Assembly (NCBI GenBank): GCA_963775505.1 | Contig: CAVZIL010000008.1 | Coordinates: 434,001-498,000 of the forward strand | DNA length: 64,000 nt | Direction: 5' to 3' | Origin: JAIBJN01 sp963775505 | GTDB taxonomy: Bacteria; Actinomycetota; Thermoleophilia; Gaiellales; Gaiellaceae | Shown here: positions 7,353 to 16,417 of the stretch, in pieces | Layout of the letters: the number at the start of each line of letters is the position of its first letter | How positions within the stretch are numbered: position 1 is the stretch's first letter | Position numbers and translations under genes: made by a program | The notes under the pieces: model-generated | The model's database searches: none | Told to the model about the DNA's origin: nothing | The model's input: the letters and a program-made list of their open reading frames with translations, nothing else

Positions 7353-10300
7353 ACGCGCCCAACCCCGAGCAGGTCGCGGCCATCGAGGCGCCGGGCGTCG
7401 TCTTCGTCTCGGCCGGAGCCGGGACCGGGAAGACGACCGTGCTCGTGGAGCGCTTCGTCAAGGCTGTCTGCGAGCGCGGGCTCGACGTCGACTCGCTCCT
7501 CGTCATCACCTACACCGAGCGTGCCGCCGGCGAGCTCCGCGATCGCATCCGGGCGCGGCTGGCCGAGGCAGGCCGCCCGGAGCTCGCACGGGAGCTCGAC
7601 GCGGCCTGGATCTCGACCATCCACGGCTTCTGTCACCGACTGCTCCGTTCCCACCCCTTCGCGGCGGGCATCGACCCGCGCTTCCGCGTCCTCGACGACG
7701 CCCAGGCCCGCGTTCTCCAGCGCGAGGCGTTCGAGCAGGCCCTGACCGACTTCTGCGCCGGCGGGGACGACCAGCGACTCGGCCTGCTCTCGACCTACGG
7801 CGTCCCGGCGCTGCGCCGGATGCTCACGGGCGTCCACGAGACGCTGCGCGCGGCCGGACGTCCCCTCCGCCTCGAGCTGGGCGAGCGCGCGGGCCTGGCG
7901 ACGCGCAGGGAGGAGCTGGAGGAGGCGGCGCGCCTCCTCGCGGCGGACGCGGAGGCCGGGGAGACCGCCCGGGCCACCGCGGCCCGCGCGCTCGAGGTGC
8001 TCGCGGAGCGGACGCTGCCGGAGCGGCTCCTCGACCTCGGCGAGCTCAAGGCCAAGGGGGAGCGCGCGGCCAGCTACGAGGAGGCGAGGCGAGCGGTCGA
8101 GCAGGCGGCGCTCGACGAGCTCGCAGCGCGGGACCGCGACTTGCTCCAGGAGCTCCTCGAGCGCTTCAGCGCCGCCTACCGGGAGGCGAAGGAGCGCGAG
8201 TCCGCGCTCGACTTCGAGGACCTGCAGCTCTCGGCGCGCGACCTCCTTCGCGACGACCCGGCCGTGCGCGAGCGCGAGAGCTGGCGCTTCCGCTCGATCA
8301 TGGTCGACGAGTTCCAGGACACGAACCGTCTGCAGTGCGAGATCGTCGACCTGCTCGCGGAGGGCTGCGACGGGAAGGAGCTCTTCTTCGTCGGCGACGA
8401 GTTCCAGTCCATCTACCGCTTTCGCCATGCAGACGTCGAGGTCTTCCGCGAGCGGCGTGAGGAGTCGGGCGGCGTGCTCGCGCTCACGCAGAACTACCGC
8501 TCGCGACCCGAGGTGCTCGCGGCGGTCAACCACCTCTTCTCCAGCGAGTTCGGCGCGGAGTTCCAACCGCTCTCGGCGGCAGGGCGGTTCCCCGATCCCG
8601 TCTTCGGGCCTCCGGTGGAGCTGCTCGTCACCGACAAGTCGAGCTATGCGGGCACCCCGACCCACTGGCGCCGCGCCGAGGCTCGACACATCGCCGCCCG
8701 TGTCAGGGCGCTGATCGACTCCGGCGAGACGAGCGCCGGGGAGATCGTGCTCCTCTTCGCCGCCGGGACGGACGCCGAGCACTACGAGGACGAGCTCCGC
8801 AAGGCGGGTGTCCAGACCTACCGGGCAACGGGCCGCGGCTACTTCGGCCAGCAGCAGGTCGTCGACCTGCTGGCATACCTTCGGCTTCTCCACAACCGCT
8901 ACGACGACGAGGCGCTCGTCACCGTCCTCGCCTCGCCCCTGGTCGGGCTCTCGAACGACGCCCTCGTGCTCCTGCGCCGGGCGGCGCCGAAGCGGCCACT
9001 CTTCCTTCCGTTCGAACGCGGCTTGCCCGGCGATCTCGCCGCCGAGGACCTACGCCTCTGCCGAGCCTTCCTCCAGCGGTACGAACGGCTCGCCGGCGCA
9101 GCGAACGGCCTCTCCCTCGAGCAGCTTTGCGAGCGGATCGTCGCCGACCACGACTACGACCTCGCCGTCCTCGCTCAGTGGGACGGCCGCCGCCGCTACG
9201 CGAACATGCGCAAGCTTGCCCGGCTCGCGCGTTCGTACGAGGAGCTGCGGGGCAGGGACATCGAGGGCTTCGTTCGCTTCGTGCGCGAGCAGGAGGCCGT
9301 CGGTGCGCGCGAGCTCGAGGCCGTCGCCGAGGAGGAGGACGCCGACGCCGTTCGCCTCCTCACCATCCATGCGGCCAAGGGCCTCGAGTTCAAGGTCGTG
9401 ATCGTCGCCGACGCCGGCCGCGACCGAAACGCACCCTCGCCCGACGAGATCCTCTGCCTGCCGGACGGCCGCTTCGGCTTCAGGGTCGCCGACCCGGCCA
9501 CCGGCGCGCGCCGGGCCGCGTTCGAGTACGAGCAGGTGCGGGACGCCGAGCGCGAGGCCGAGCGGGCCGAGCGGCTGCGCCTTTACTACGTCGCCATGAC
9601 CAGGGCGATCGACCGGCTGATCGTCTCCGGCGCCATCGACCCGGGCCGGACGGCCGACCAGGCAACGCCGATCGGCTGGGTGCTCAGCCGCCTCGAGGCG
9701 CAGGAGCTCGAGGTCGCCGACGAGGGGCCGCTCGAGCTCGTCCGCGACGGCGCGCGCCTGCTCGTCCGGATCGACCGCCACCGGCCGGAACCTCCGGAGC
9801 GGGCCCGCGGCGCGGAGGCTCCCGCAGAGCATGGGGAGGAGGGGCAGCTCGCGCTCTTCGCCGGCGTGGACGCTCCGCCGCTTCCGCCCCCTGCACCGCG
9901 GCTCCCGGAGCTCGCGCCGGTGCCCGCGCCGCCACTGCACAGGGTGCGCAGGCTCTCTTACAGCGCGCTCGCGCTCTTCGACCGCTGCTCGTACCGCTAC
10001 TACGCGGAGCGCGTCGCCGGCATGAGGCCCGCGGACGCTCACGGAACGGTGCCGGGCGCCACCGGCCTGGCCGCAACGGAGGTCGGCGACGCCGTCCACC
10101 GGCTTCTCGAGACGGTCGACCTGGCGGCGCCGGTCGTGCCCGCGGTCGAGCCGGTGCGGACCTGGTATCCGGCGGCGACCGAGGCGGAGCTCGAGCGGAT
10201 CCGTGCGTTCGTGAGGTCGTACTGCGAGTCGGCTCTCGCGCAGCGGATTGCAGGTCTCGCAGGCGCCCAGGCGGAGAGGCCGTTCGCCTTCGAGCACGAC

Positions 10301-10717
10301 GGCGTGCTCGTGCACGGTCGTCTCGACGTCCACTGGAGCGAGGAGAGCCGCGCGCTCGTCCTCGACTACAAGACGAACACGCTCGCCGAGGGCACGCCCG
10401 AGGAGATCGTGCAGGCCGACTACCGGCTGCAGCAGCTCGTCTACGCGCTGGCCTGCTTCCGCGCCGGGGCCGACGAGGTGGAGGTCGTCTACCACTTCCT
10501 CGAGCGCCCCGACGCAGTCGTGTCGACGACCTTCGTCCGGGACGAGCTTCCCGGGCTGGAGGCGGAGCTCTCGGCGGCGATCGCCCGGATCGACGCCGGC
10601 GACTTTCGACCGACGCCGAGCGAGTTCACGTGCGCAGGCTGCCCGGCGCTCGATCGCGTCTGCGCGGGGCCACGGCTCCTGTCGGTGCAGGTTCCCGCCG
10701 AGTACGCAGAGGTCTAG
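7331..10717 (+). CDS. AddA-like UvrD-family helicase-nuclease
   Basis: This 1128-aa protein combines an SF1A helicase with a C-terminal RecB-type nuclease. Helicase motifs are clear: Walker A SAGAGTGKTT (residues 27-36), motif II DEFQDTNR (about 325), FVGDEFQSIYRFRHAD, LTIHAAKGLEF, and motif VI YYVAMTRAIDRL. The nuclease motif GRLDVHW and DYKTNT lies near 995-1018. With the overlapping upstream AddB-like protein it would unwind and resect broken DNA ends for recombination. Downstream, seven bases on, is endonuclease III, so this is a repair operon. A short cysteine segment near the end (CAGCPALDRVC) could add metal binding. Confidence 0.88.
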   Translation: MSGEAAVNAPNPEQVAAIEAPGVVFVSAGAGTGKTTVLVERFVKAVCERGLDVDSLLVITYTERAAGELRDRIRARLAEAGRPELARELDAAWISTIHGFCHRLLRSHPFAAGIDPRFRVLDDAQARVLQREAFEQALTDFCAGGDDQRLGLLSTYGVPALRRMLTGVHETLRAAGRPLRLELGERAGLATRREELEEAARLLAADAEAGETARATAARALEVLAERTLPERLLDLGELKAKGERAASYEEARRAVEQAALDELAARDRDLLQELLERFSAAYREAKERESALDFEDLQLSARDLLRDDPAVRERESWRFRSIMVDEFQDTNRLQCEIVDLLAEGCDGKELFFVGDEFQSIYRFRHADVEVFRERREESGGVLALTQNYRSRPEVLAAVNHLFSSEFGAEFQPLSAAGRFPDPVFGPPVELLVTDKSSYAGTPTHWRRAEARHIAARVRALIDSGETSAGEIVLLFAAGTDAEHYEDELRKAGVQTYRATGRGYFGQQQVVDLLAYLRLLHNRYDDEALVTVLASPLVGLSNDALVLLRRAAPKRPLFLPFERGLPGDLAAEDLRLCRAFLQRYERLAGAANGLSLEQLCERIVADHDYDLAVLAQWDGRRRYANMRKLARLARSYEELRGRDIEGFVRFVREQEAVGARELEAVAEEEDADAVRLLTIHAAKGLEFKVVIVADAGRDRNAPSPDEILCLPDGRFGFRVADPATGARRAAFEYEQVRDAEREAERAERLRLYYVAMTRAIDRLIVSGAIDPGRTADQATPIGWVLSRLEAQELEVADEGPLELVRDGARLLVRIDRHRPEPPERARGAEAPAEHGEEGQLALFAGVDAPPLPPPAPRLPELAPVPAPPLHRVRRLSYSALALFDRCSYRYYAERVAGMRPADAHGTVPGATGLAATEVGDAVHRLLETVDLAAPVVPAVEPVRTWYPAATEAELERIRAFVRSYCESALAQRIAGLAGAQAERPFAFEHDGVLVHGRLDVHWSEESRALVLDYKTNTLAEGTPEEIVQADYRLQQLVYALACFRAGADEVEVVYHFLERPDAVVSTTFVRDELPGLEAELSAAIARIDAGDFRPTPSEFTCAGCPALDRVCAGPRLLSVQVPAEYAEV

Positions 10718-10724
10718 CCCCCTC

Positions 10725-11405
10725 GTGGCCGTCTCCGCTCCGCGCAGCTACGTCCGCGAGGCGCGCAGGCGCGTGGCGCCGAAGCGCGAGCGGATCGGCG
10801 GGATCATCGCCAGGCTCACGGCCGAGCACCCGGACGCGGTCATCGCGCTTCGCTTCCGGGACCCGATCGAGCTCCTCGTCTCGGTGATGCTGTCCGCGCA
10901 GACGACCGACGTGACCGTCAACCGCGTCACGGACAGGCTCTTCAGGAAGTACCGCCGGCCCGAGGACTACCTCGCTGTTCCCCTCGAGGAGCTGGAGGCC
11001 GACATTCGTCCCACCGGGACGTTCCGACAGAAGGCGAGGAACCTCCGCGGCACGATGCGAATGCTGCTCGAGGAGTACGACGGTGCGGTGCCTGAGCGGC
11101 TCGAGGACCTCGTTCGGCTTCCCGGAGTCGGCCGGAAGACCGCGAACGTCGTCGGAGCGGAGCGGGGCGCGACGCAGGGCATCGTCGTCGACACGCACGT
11201 CCGCCGCCTCTCGCAGCGGCTCGGGCTCACGCGGGAGCAGGATCCGGCGAAGATCGAGCGCGACCTCATGCGCCTCGTCCCGCGGGCGGAATGGGCACGC
11301 TTCCCGCACCTCCTGATCTGGCACGGCCGCCGCGTCTGCGACGCGCGTCGCCCGCGCTGCGAGGAGTGCGTGCTCAGCGACCTCTGCCCGTCCAGCCGCG
11401 TGTAG
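10725..11405 (+). CDS. nth: Endonuclease III (DNA glycosylase/AP lyase)
   Basis: This 226-aa base-excision repair enzyme removes oxidised pyrimidines and nicks at the abasic site. The helix-hairpin-helix motif LPGVGRKTANVV carries the catalytic lysine (about residue 137), and VVDTHVRR supplies the catalytic aspartate (about 155). The C-terminal 4Fe-4S ligands follow C-x6-C-x2-C-x5-C (CDARRPRCEECVLSDLC). GTG 10725 is used as start; the same frame extends upstream within the AddA gene but without family similarity. It lies seven bases behind the AddA-like gene, probably in one transcript. Confidence 0.95.
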   Translation: MAVSAPRSYVREARRRVAPKRERIGGIIARLTAEHPDAVIALRFRDPIELLVSVMLSAQTTDVTVNRVTDRLFRKYRRPEDYLAVPLEELEADIRPTGTFRQKARNLRGTMRMLLEEYDGAVPERLEDLVRLPGVGRKTANVVGAERGATQGIVVDTHVRRLSQRLGLTREQDPAKIERDLMRLVPRAEWARFPHLLIWHGRRVCDARRPRCEECVLSDLCPSSRV

Positions 11406-11427
11406 CTGGCCCGGCGGAGGCGTCCGC

Positions 11428-11660
11428 TTCGGCCACGCCCGGGGTCTGACCCCTGACATGGCCGGTGGGGACGGCGGTCTGTCCACTGTTTCCGCGGACG
11501 GGCGATCCCGAAGCGGCTCGAGTGCGGCTCCTTTCCGGGAACGCCGTGGCCTTTCGGCTCAGGTCCGGTCGCGCAGCGCCGCCACGCCTGCGAGTGGCCT
11601 GGGGGCACTGTCTCCGGCGGGCCGCCCATGGGGTCAGGCCCCGGACGTGGCTGGGCCGAA
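11428..11660. repeat. Inverted pair of REP-like palindromes (REPIN-like) filling the nth-PAS intergenic gap
   Basis: Two related sequences face each other. The left unit (11428-11465) begins ttcggccacgcc and contains the palindrome ggggtc-t-gacccc. The right unit (11626-11660), read on the minus strand, begins TTCGGCC...CCACGTCC and contains GGGGCCTGACCCC. About 160 bp of GC-rich sequence without an open frame separates them. A third unit with the same head lies at 57659. The layout matches REP pairs mobilised by TnpA-REP (RAYT) transposases, though no such gene is in the window. The rest of the gap (11406-11692) holds nothing else I can recognise. Confidence 0.6.
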
Positions 11661-11692
11661 CGGTGACCGGTCCGCGTGGAGGCCGAGGCTTC

Positions 11693-12136
11693 CTAGCGCG
11701 GCGCGACGGCGACGAGCAGCCCGCCGTCCTCGTCGTACGCGGGGAAGAAATCCGCGCGGACGACCTTCGTCACGCCGGCGCGCGTCCGGAGCGTCAGCTT
11801 CTGGTCGAAGCGGCGGACGCCGTACTCGAGGGCAAGCGCCGCGGGAGTCGGCCCATTCGCCTCGGCCTCGAACAGGGCCTCCATCACGTCCTGCCCGAGC
11901 ACGTCTCGCTCGCGATAGCCCGTGAGCTCGAAGAACCCCTGGCCGGTGGCGATGATCCGGCCCTCGCGGTCGCAGACGACGAAGCCCGTTCCGGGCGCCG
12001 GGTAGTAGTCGTCCATCATCTCGAAGAGGAAGCCGAAGCCGCAGCTCGTGCAGGCGACCGGCCTTCCCGTGAGGCCCTCGAGCCCGTCGTCGTCGACCGA
12101 GCGTCGTCGGCAGTTCGGGCAGATGAAGTACGGCAC
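11693..12136 (-). CDS. Zinc-ribbon plus PAS domain protein
   Basis: This 147-aa protein has an N-terminal treble-clef/zinc ribbon built from CPNC (residues 6-9) and CTSC (about 29-32), followed by a PAS fold. PAS marks are FVVCDREGRIIATGQGFFELTGY and the ending LRTRAGVTKVVRADFFPAYDEDG. There is no output domain, so it would act by binding partners or small ligands. The start is GTG 12136. It lies 22 bases after trxB on the same strand and may be co-transcribed, hinting at redox sensing by inference only. Confidence 0.7.
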   Translation of the reverse strand: MPYFICPNCRRRSVDDDGLEGLTGRPVACTSCGFGFLFEMMDDYYPAPGTGFVVCDREGRIIATGQGFFELTGYRERDVLGQDVMEALFEAEANGPTPAALALEYGVRRFDQKLTLRTRAGVTKVVRADFFPAYDEDGGLLVAVAPR

Positions 12137-12158
12137 GGACGAAAGCTAGCTGTGCGCG

Positions 12159-13139
12159 CTATGTACGCGGGGCGGCAAGCGCGTCGAGCAGCCGGCCGCG
12201 CTCGGCGGCCAGCCAGCGCTCCGCGTCGAGAGCCGCCATGCAGCCCGAGCCGGCGGCGGTGACAGCCTGCCGGTAGACGTCGTCCTGCACGTCGCCGGCG
12301 GCGAAGACCCCGGGGATGTTCGTCTCGGTCGACTTGCCCTTCGTGATCAGGTAGCCGGTCTCGGGATCCAGGTCGAGCTGCCCCTTGAAGAGCTCCGTGG
12401 TCGGGTCGTGGCCGATGGCGACGAAGAGCCCCTCGGCCGGAATCTCCGTGCGCTCGTCCGTCTTGACGTTGCGGGCGACGACCCCGGTGACGACCTCGCC
12501 GCCGAGCACGTCCTCGACCACGGAGTCGAGGACGAACTCGATCTTGTCCGTTGCGCGGGCGCGGTCGACCATGATGGGCGAGGCCCGGAACACGTCGCGC
12601 CGGTGAACGAGGGTCACTTTCGAGGCGAACTTCGCCAGGAAGGTCGCCTCCTCCATCGCCGAGTCGCCGCCGCCGACCACCACGACCTCCTTGTCGCGGA
12701 AGAAGGCGGCGTCGCAGACCGCGCAGTAGGAGACGCCGCGACCCTGGAGCGAGCGCTCGGACGGGAGCCCGAGCTGTCGTGCGTTCGCCCCCGTGGCGAC
12801 GATGACGGTCTCGGCGCGGTACTCGTCGTCGCCGACCCAGACGCGGAACGGTCGCTCGGAGAAGTCCACCTTTGTCACGTCGTCCGTGACGAACTCGGCG
12901 CCGAAGCGCTCGGCCTGCTTGCGGAAGTCCTGCATCATCTCCGGCCCGAGGACGCCGCCCGGGTAGCCGGGGTAGTTCTCCACGTCGCTCGTGATCATGA
13001 GCTGGCCGCCCCAGCCCACTCCCTCGATCACCAGAGGGCTCATGTTGGCTCGAGCGGCATAGAGAGCGGCGGTGTAGCCCGCCGCTGCCCCTCCGATCAC
13101 GATCACCTCACGCACGTCGCTTGCGTTCACTCGCTCCAC
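12159..13139 (-). CDS. trxB: Thioredoxin reductase
   Basis: This FAD- and NADPH-dependent enzyme reduces thioredoxin. The redox-active CAVC lies at about residues 139-142, the NADPH-binding GGGDSAMEEA follows, and the FAD-binding end FAAGDVQDDVYRQAVTAAGSG is intact. The N-terminal dinucleotide motif reads GGAAAGYTAA rather than the common GSGPAGYTAA. Several GTG codons (13139, 13130, 13115) could start translation; 13139 is the longest and gives 326 residues, normal length. It is divergent from the eRF1-like gene and probably leads the PAS gene in an operon. Confidence 0.92.
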   Translation of the reverse strand: MERVNASDVREVIVIGGAAAGYTAALYAARANMSPLVIEGVGWGGQLMITSDVENYPGYPGGVLGPEMMQDFRKQAERFGAEFVTDDVTKVDFSERPFRVWVGDDEYRAETVIVATGANARQLGLPSERSLQGRGVSYCAVCDAAFFRDKEVVVVGGGDSAMEEATFLAKFASKVTLVHRRDVFRASPIMVDRARATDKIEFVLDSVVEDVLGGEVVTGVVARNVKTDERTEIPAEGLFVAIGHDPTTELFKGQLDLDPETGYLITKGKSTETNIPGVFAAGDVQDDVYRQAVTAAGSGCMAALDAERWLAAERGRLLDALAAPRT

Positions 13140-13200
13140 CTCAGTCGACTTTCAGTTACGTACTTGTTAAACGACGGGTACCGAAATCGTGTTCCAATTG

Positions 13201-13232
13201 TGTAGCTTCCGGGCTCGGAGGAGAAAGCTACA
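13201..13232 (+). promoter_or_regulatory. Hairpin at the ribosome-binding site of the eRF1-like gene
   Basis: Arms tgtagctt (13201-13208) and aagctaca (13225-13232) are perfect 8-bp complements around a 16-base loop. The downstream arm abuts the ribosome-binding site aaggag that serves ATG 13245. The stem could modulate ribosome access or stabilise the leader. The upstream sequence is unusually AT-rich for this genome, as expected for the divergent trxB/eRF1-like promoter region. Confidence 0.4.
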
Positions 13233-13244
13233 AGGAGCCATCGG

Positions 13245-14387
13245 ATGGCACGGACCGTCAGCTGGGACGAGCTTCGCGATCTCGCCGGCTTCGAGGCCGA
13301 GAACGGGTTTGCGATCAGCGTCTATCTCGACCTCGACCCGAGCGTGGTTCCGACGGCTGGCGACGCGCAGACGCGCCTCCACTCGCTCCTGGACGGAGCA
13401 GCGAAGGAGAACGGCGGGAAAGGGCGCGAGCTCACCCATCAGCAGCGCCTGGCCCTGAGGGAGGACCTGGAGCGGATCCGCCGCTACTTCGAGGCCGAGT
13501 TCGAGCGCGACGGCGCCCACGGCCTCGCGATCTTCTGTGCGGGCCTCGACAACGTCTGGCGCCCGCTCCCGCTCACCGAGGTGGTCCCCGACGGTATCAA
13601 GGTCGGACAGCTGCTCTACCTGGCGCCGCTCGTCCCGCTCGTCGGCCGCGGCGAGGGGGCGCTCGTCCTCGTCGTCAGCCGCGAGCAGGGGCGGTTCTAC
13701 CGGCTCCGGGCGGGCCGCCTCGAAGATCTCGCCGACTACTTCGAGGAGCAGCCGAGACGACACGACCAGGGCGGCTGGGCGCAGGCGCGCCTCCAGCGCC
13801 ACGCCGACGAGCTCGTCCACGAGCACCTGAAGCGCGTCGCCGAGGAGCTCGACCGCTTCGTGCGCCGGTTGCGCAAGCCGCAGGTGGTCGTCGTCACGAA
13901 CGAGGAAAACCGTGGCGAGCTCGAAGAGCTTCTCTCCCAGGAAGTGCGTTCCGTAATCGCCGGCTTCGCGCAGGCGGAGGCGCATGCCCAGCCCTCGGAG
14001 CTGCTCGCGGTCATCGCGCCGGCGCTCGAGCGCTGGCAGGCGGCAAGGGAGACCGAAGCGGTCGATCGCTGGAGTGAGGAGCTCGGCCGGAACGGCCGTG
14101 CCACCTCGGGGTGGCAGGCGACGCTCGAGGCCGCATCGGACGCACGGATCGAGCTGCTGCTCTTTCGCGACGGCGCGAACCATCCGGCGAAGCGCTGCCC
14201 CGCGTGCGGGCGGCTCTCGGTCGAGGGCGCGAAGTGCCCGCTCGACGGGAGGCAGCTGGACGATTCCACCGAAGGCCTCGACCTGGCCGTCCATCAGACC
14301 CTCGCCCACGGCGGACGAGTCTGGGCGGTGCGTCACCGCGATGACCTCGACGCCGGCGACGGCATCGGGGCGCTTCTCCGCTTCTAG
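13245..14387 (+). CDS. Bacterial eRF1-like (Vms1/baeRF-type) protein with C-terminal zinc ribbon
   Basis: This 380-aa protein matches the layout of bacterial relatives of eukaryotic release factor eRF1 and the peptidyl-tRNA hydrolase Vms1, which act at the peptidyl-transferase centre. The N-terminal domain includes FAISVYLDLDP. The middle domain has the loop HDQGGWAQARLQRHADELVHE, placed where eRF1 carries GGQ. The C-terminus has a zinc ribbon, CPACG followed by CPLDG. ATG 13245 follows a good ribosome-binding site. The stop overlaps that of the convergent sensor kinase (ctag). Release or rescue activity is inferred from the fold only. Confidence 0.75.
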   Translation: MARTVSWDELRDLAGFEAENGFAISVYLDLDPSVVPTAGDAQTRLHSLLDGAAKENGGKGRELTHQQRLALREDLERIRRYFEAEFERDGAHGLAIFCAGLDNVWRPLPLTEVVPDGIKVGQLLYLAPLVPLVGRGEGALVLVVSREQGRFYRLRAGRLEDLADYFEEQPRRHDQGGWAQARLQRHADELVHEHLKRVAEELDRFVRRLRKPQVVVVTNEENRGELEELLSQEVRSVIAGFAQAEAHAQPSELLAVIAPALERWQAARETEAVDRWSEELGRNGRATSGWQATLEAASDARIELLLFRDGANHPAKRCPACGRLSVEGAKCPLDGRQLDDSTEGLDLAVHQTLAHGGRVWAVRHRDDLDAGDGIGALLRF

Positions 14388-16288
14388 CGGGCCCGGGCCT
14401 CCGCCTGAGCAGGCTCCGACGCCGGGAGGGCGGCCCGCTTCTCGGCCTCGACCGCCGGTAGCTCGAAGAAGAAGGTCGAGCCCTCGCCCTTCCGCGAGGC
14501 GACCCAGATCCGGCCGCCCATGCGCCGGACCAGCTCGCGGCAGATGTAGAGGCCGAGCCCCGTGCCGCCGACGCCGAGCGTGAGGTTCGGGTCGAGGCGG
14601 AAGAACTTCTCGAAGATCCGCTCCTGGTCGCGCAGCGGGATGCCGAGCCCCTCGTCGCGCACGGCGAAGAGCACGCGGCCTTCGTGGGGTTCCAACGATA
14701 CGAGCACACGCCCCCCGGCCGGCGAGTACTTGACGGCGTTCTCGACGAGATTGGCGAGCACCTGACGCAGCATGTCGGGGTCGGCCGCGACCCCCGGAAG
14801 GTCGTTCCCGGGCGCGAGCTCGATGAGGATGCCGGCCGGGGCGTGGGCTCTCGCGGCCTCGACGACCTGCAGCGCGAGCGGGCCCGGCTCGCAGTGCTCG
14901 ACCGCGAAGGCGAACGTGCCCGAGTCGAGCCGGCTCGCCGCGAGCACCTGCTCGACGATCCGGGCCAGACGGTCGGACTCGCCGGCGATCACGGCGAGAA
15001 GCCGGCGCCGATGGTCGTCGTCGAGCTCCAGGTCCTGGCGGCGGAGCGTCATCGCGGCGCCGTACACGGCCGCCAGCGGCGTTCGGAGCTCGTGCGAGAC
15101 CGTGGCCACGAACTCGCTCTTCAGCCGCTCGATGCCGCGCTCCTCGGTGAGGTCGCGCAGGGCGTAGACCGTCCCATCAGGAAACTGGACCGCCGAGACG
15201 GAGATCCAGAGCTCCCGGTCCCCGAGGTCGAGTGGCACCGTCTCGGCGTGCTTCGCGGCGTAGGCCGGGGCGCTTGCGACCGGAACCAGGGCTTCGATAG
15301 CGGCCCAGCCGGGGAGCACGTCGTGCGGCCGGCGCCCGAGAGCGTCCTCGGTCGTGATCCCGGTCACGGCCGCGATCGCAGGGTTCCAGAGGCGGATGAC
15401 CCCGCCGCCGTCGACGAAGAAGACCCCGTCGCCGATGTGCGCCAGGACGCGCGCTGCACGCTCCCGCTCCTCCTGAACCTCCTCCTGCAACCGCGTCCGC
15501 TCGAGGACGTCGCCCGCCTCGTTGGCGATCAGCTCGGCGACGGCGACCGAGACGGCGTCGAAGCGGCGCGGGGCCGCGACGGCATAGAAGGTCAGAGTTC
15601 CCACCGGGCGCCCCTCGTAGCGAATCGGAACGACGAGCGCGCTGCGGGCGCCGACCGCCCTGGCCAGCTGCATCTTCAGGCGCCGCTCGTTGGCGACGTC
15701 GTCCACGACCAGCGGCTTCCCCTGGGCCAGGAAGACCTGGTTGAAGGCGTCGGAGACCTCGATCTCGAAAGTCGTCCAGAGCTCTTCTGGGATGCCGCTG
15801 GCCGCCGCCGTCCGCAGAAGCCTCTGCTCGGCGTCGTACAGCAGCAGCACGGCGGCGTCGGCGCCGACCACGGGCGCTGCGGCCTCGAGGATGTCGCAGC
15901 CGACCTGCTCGACGGGACCCGCTCGCGAGCTGAGCCGGGCGATGGCGCCGAGGACTTCGAGCTCCTGGATGCGTTGCGGCCGGGAAGCCCCTCGGCGCAG
16001 GCTCTCGCGCCCGCGCCGGGTGGCGAGGGCGAGCCAGACGACGGTGGCGAGCCCGGCGGCCAGAACCGAGAGTGCGATGAACGGGGTCGAGTCGACGCTC
16101 CAGCGTCCGCTGAGCCCCATGCCGAAGATCAGAAGCTGCTGCGCGGCCGAGGCAACGAGCAGCAGGCCGGCGGAGAGGGTCAGCGCCGCCCCGGCGAAGC
16201 GGCGCTCGCGCCACCAGGCCCGCAGCAGCAGCGCGCCGAGACCGAGCAGCGCCACGCCGAGCCATAGGAAAAACCAACTGAACTCCAC
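14384..16288 (-). CDS. Membrane sensor histidine kinase (GAF-PAS-HisKA-HATPase)
   Basis: This 634-aa kinase has three predicted N-terminal membrane helices (to about residue 90), a GAF domain (about 110-275), a PAS domain (about 285-385; IGDGVFFVDGGGVIRLWNPA), and a transmitter. The transmitter shows the H-box SHELRTPLA, the N-box LANLVENAVKYS, DEGLGIP, and the glycine-rich GGTGLGLYI. All catalytic boxes are intact. No cognate response regulator is adjacent, so it is an orphan here. It is convergent with the eRF1-like gene (overlapping stops). Start is GTG 16288. Confidence 0.92.
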   Translation of the reverse strand: MEFSWFFLWLGVALLGLGALLLRAWWRERRFAGAALTLSAGLLLVASAAQQLLIFGMGLSGRWSVDSTPFIALSVLAAGLATVVWLALATRRGRESLRRGASRPQRIQELEVLGAIARLSSRAGPVEQVGCDILEAAAPVVGADAAVLLLYDAEQRLLRTAAASGIPEELWTTFEIEVSDAFNQVFLAQGKPLVVDDVANERRLKMQLARAVGARSALVVPIRYEGRPVGTLTFYAVAAPRRFDAVSVAVAELIANEAGDVLERTRLQEEVQEERERAARVLAHIGDGVFFVDGGGVIRLWNPAIAAVTGITTEDALGRRPHDVLPGWAAIEALVPVASAPAYAAKHAETVPLDLGDRELWISVSAVQFPDGTVYALRDLTEERGIERLKSEFVATVSHELRTPLAAVYGAAMTLRRQDLELDDDHRRRLLAVIAGESDRLARIVEQVLAASRLDSGTFAFAVEHCEPGPLALQVVEAARAHAPAGILIELAPGNDLPGVAADPDMLRQVLANLVENAVKYSPAGGRVLVSLEPHEGRVLFAVRDEGLGIPLRDQERIFEKFFRLDPNLTLGVGGTGLGLYICRELVRRMGGRIWVASRKGEGSTFFFELPAVEAEKRAALPASEPAQAEARAR

Positions 16289-16417
16289 GGACCGTCCCTC
16301 CAGCGAGTATAGGAACCGCGGCGCCGCGCCGCATGGAATCGGAGCTAAGAACTCCTTTCGACATGAAGCCGGGTGCCGCCGGAACGCCCTGGGCGGCGCA
16401 TCATTCCGATGTGAGCT

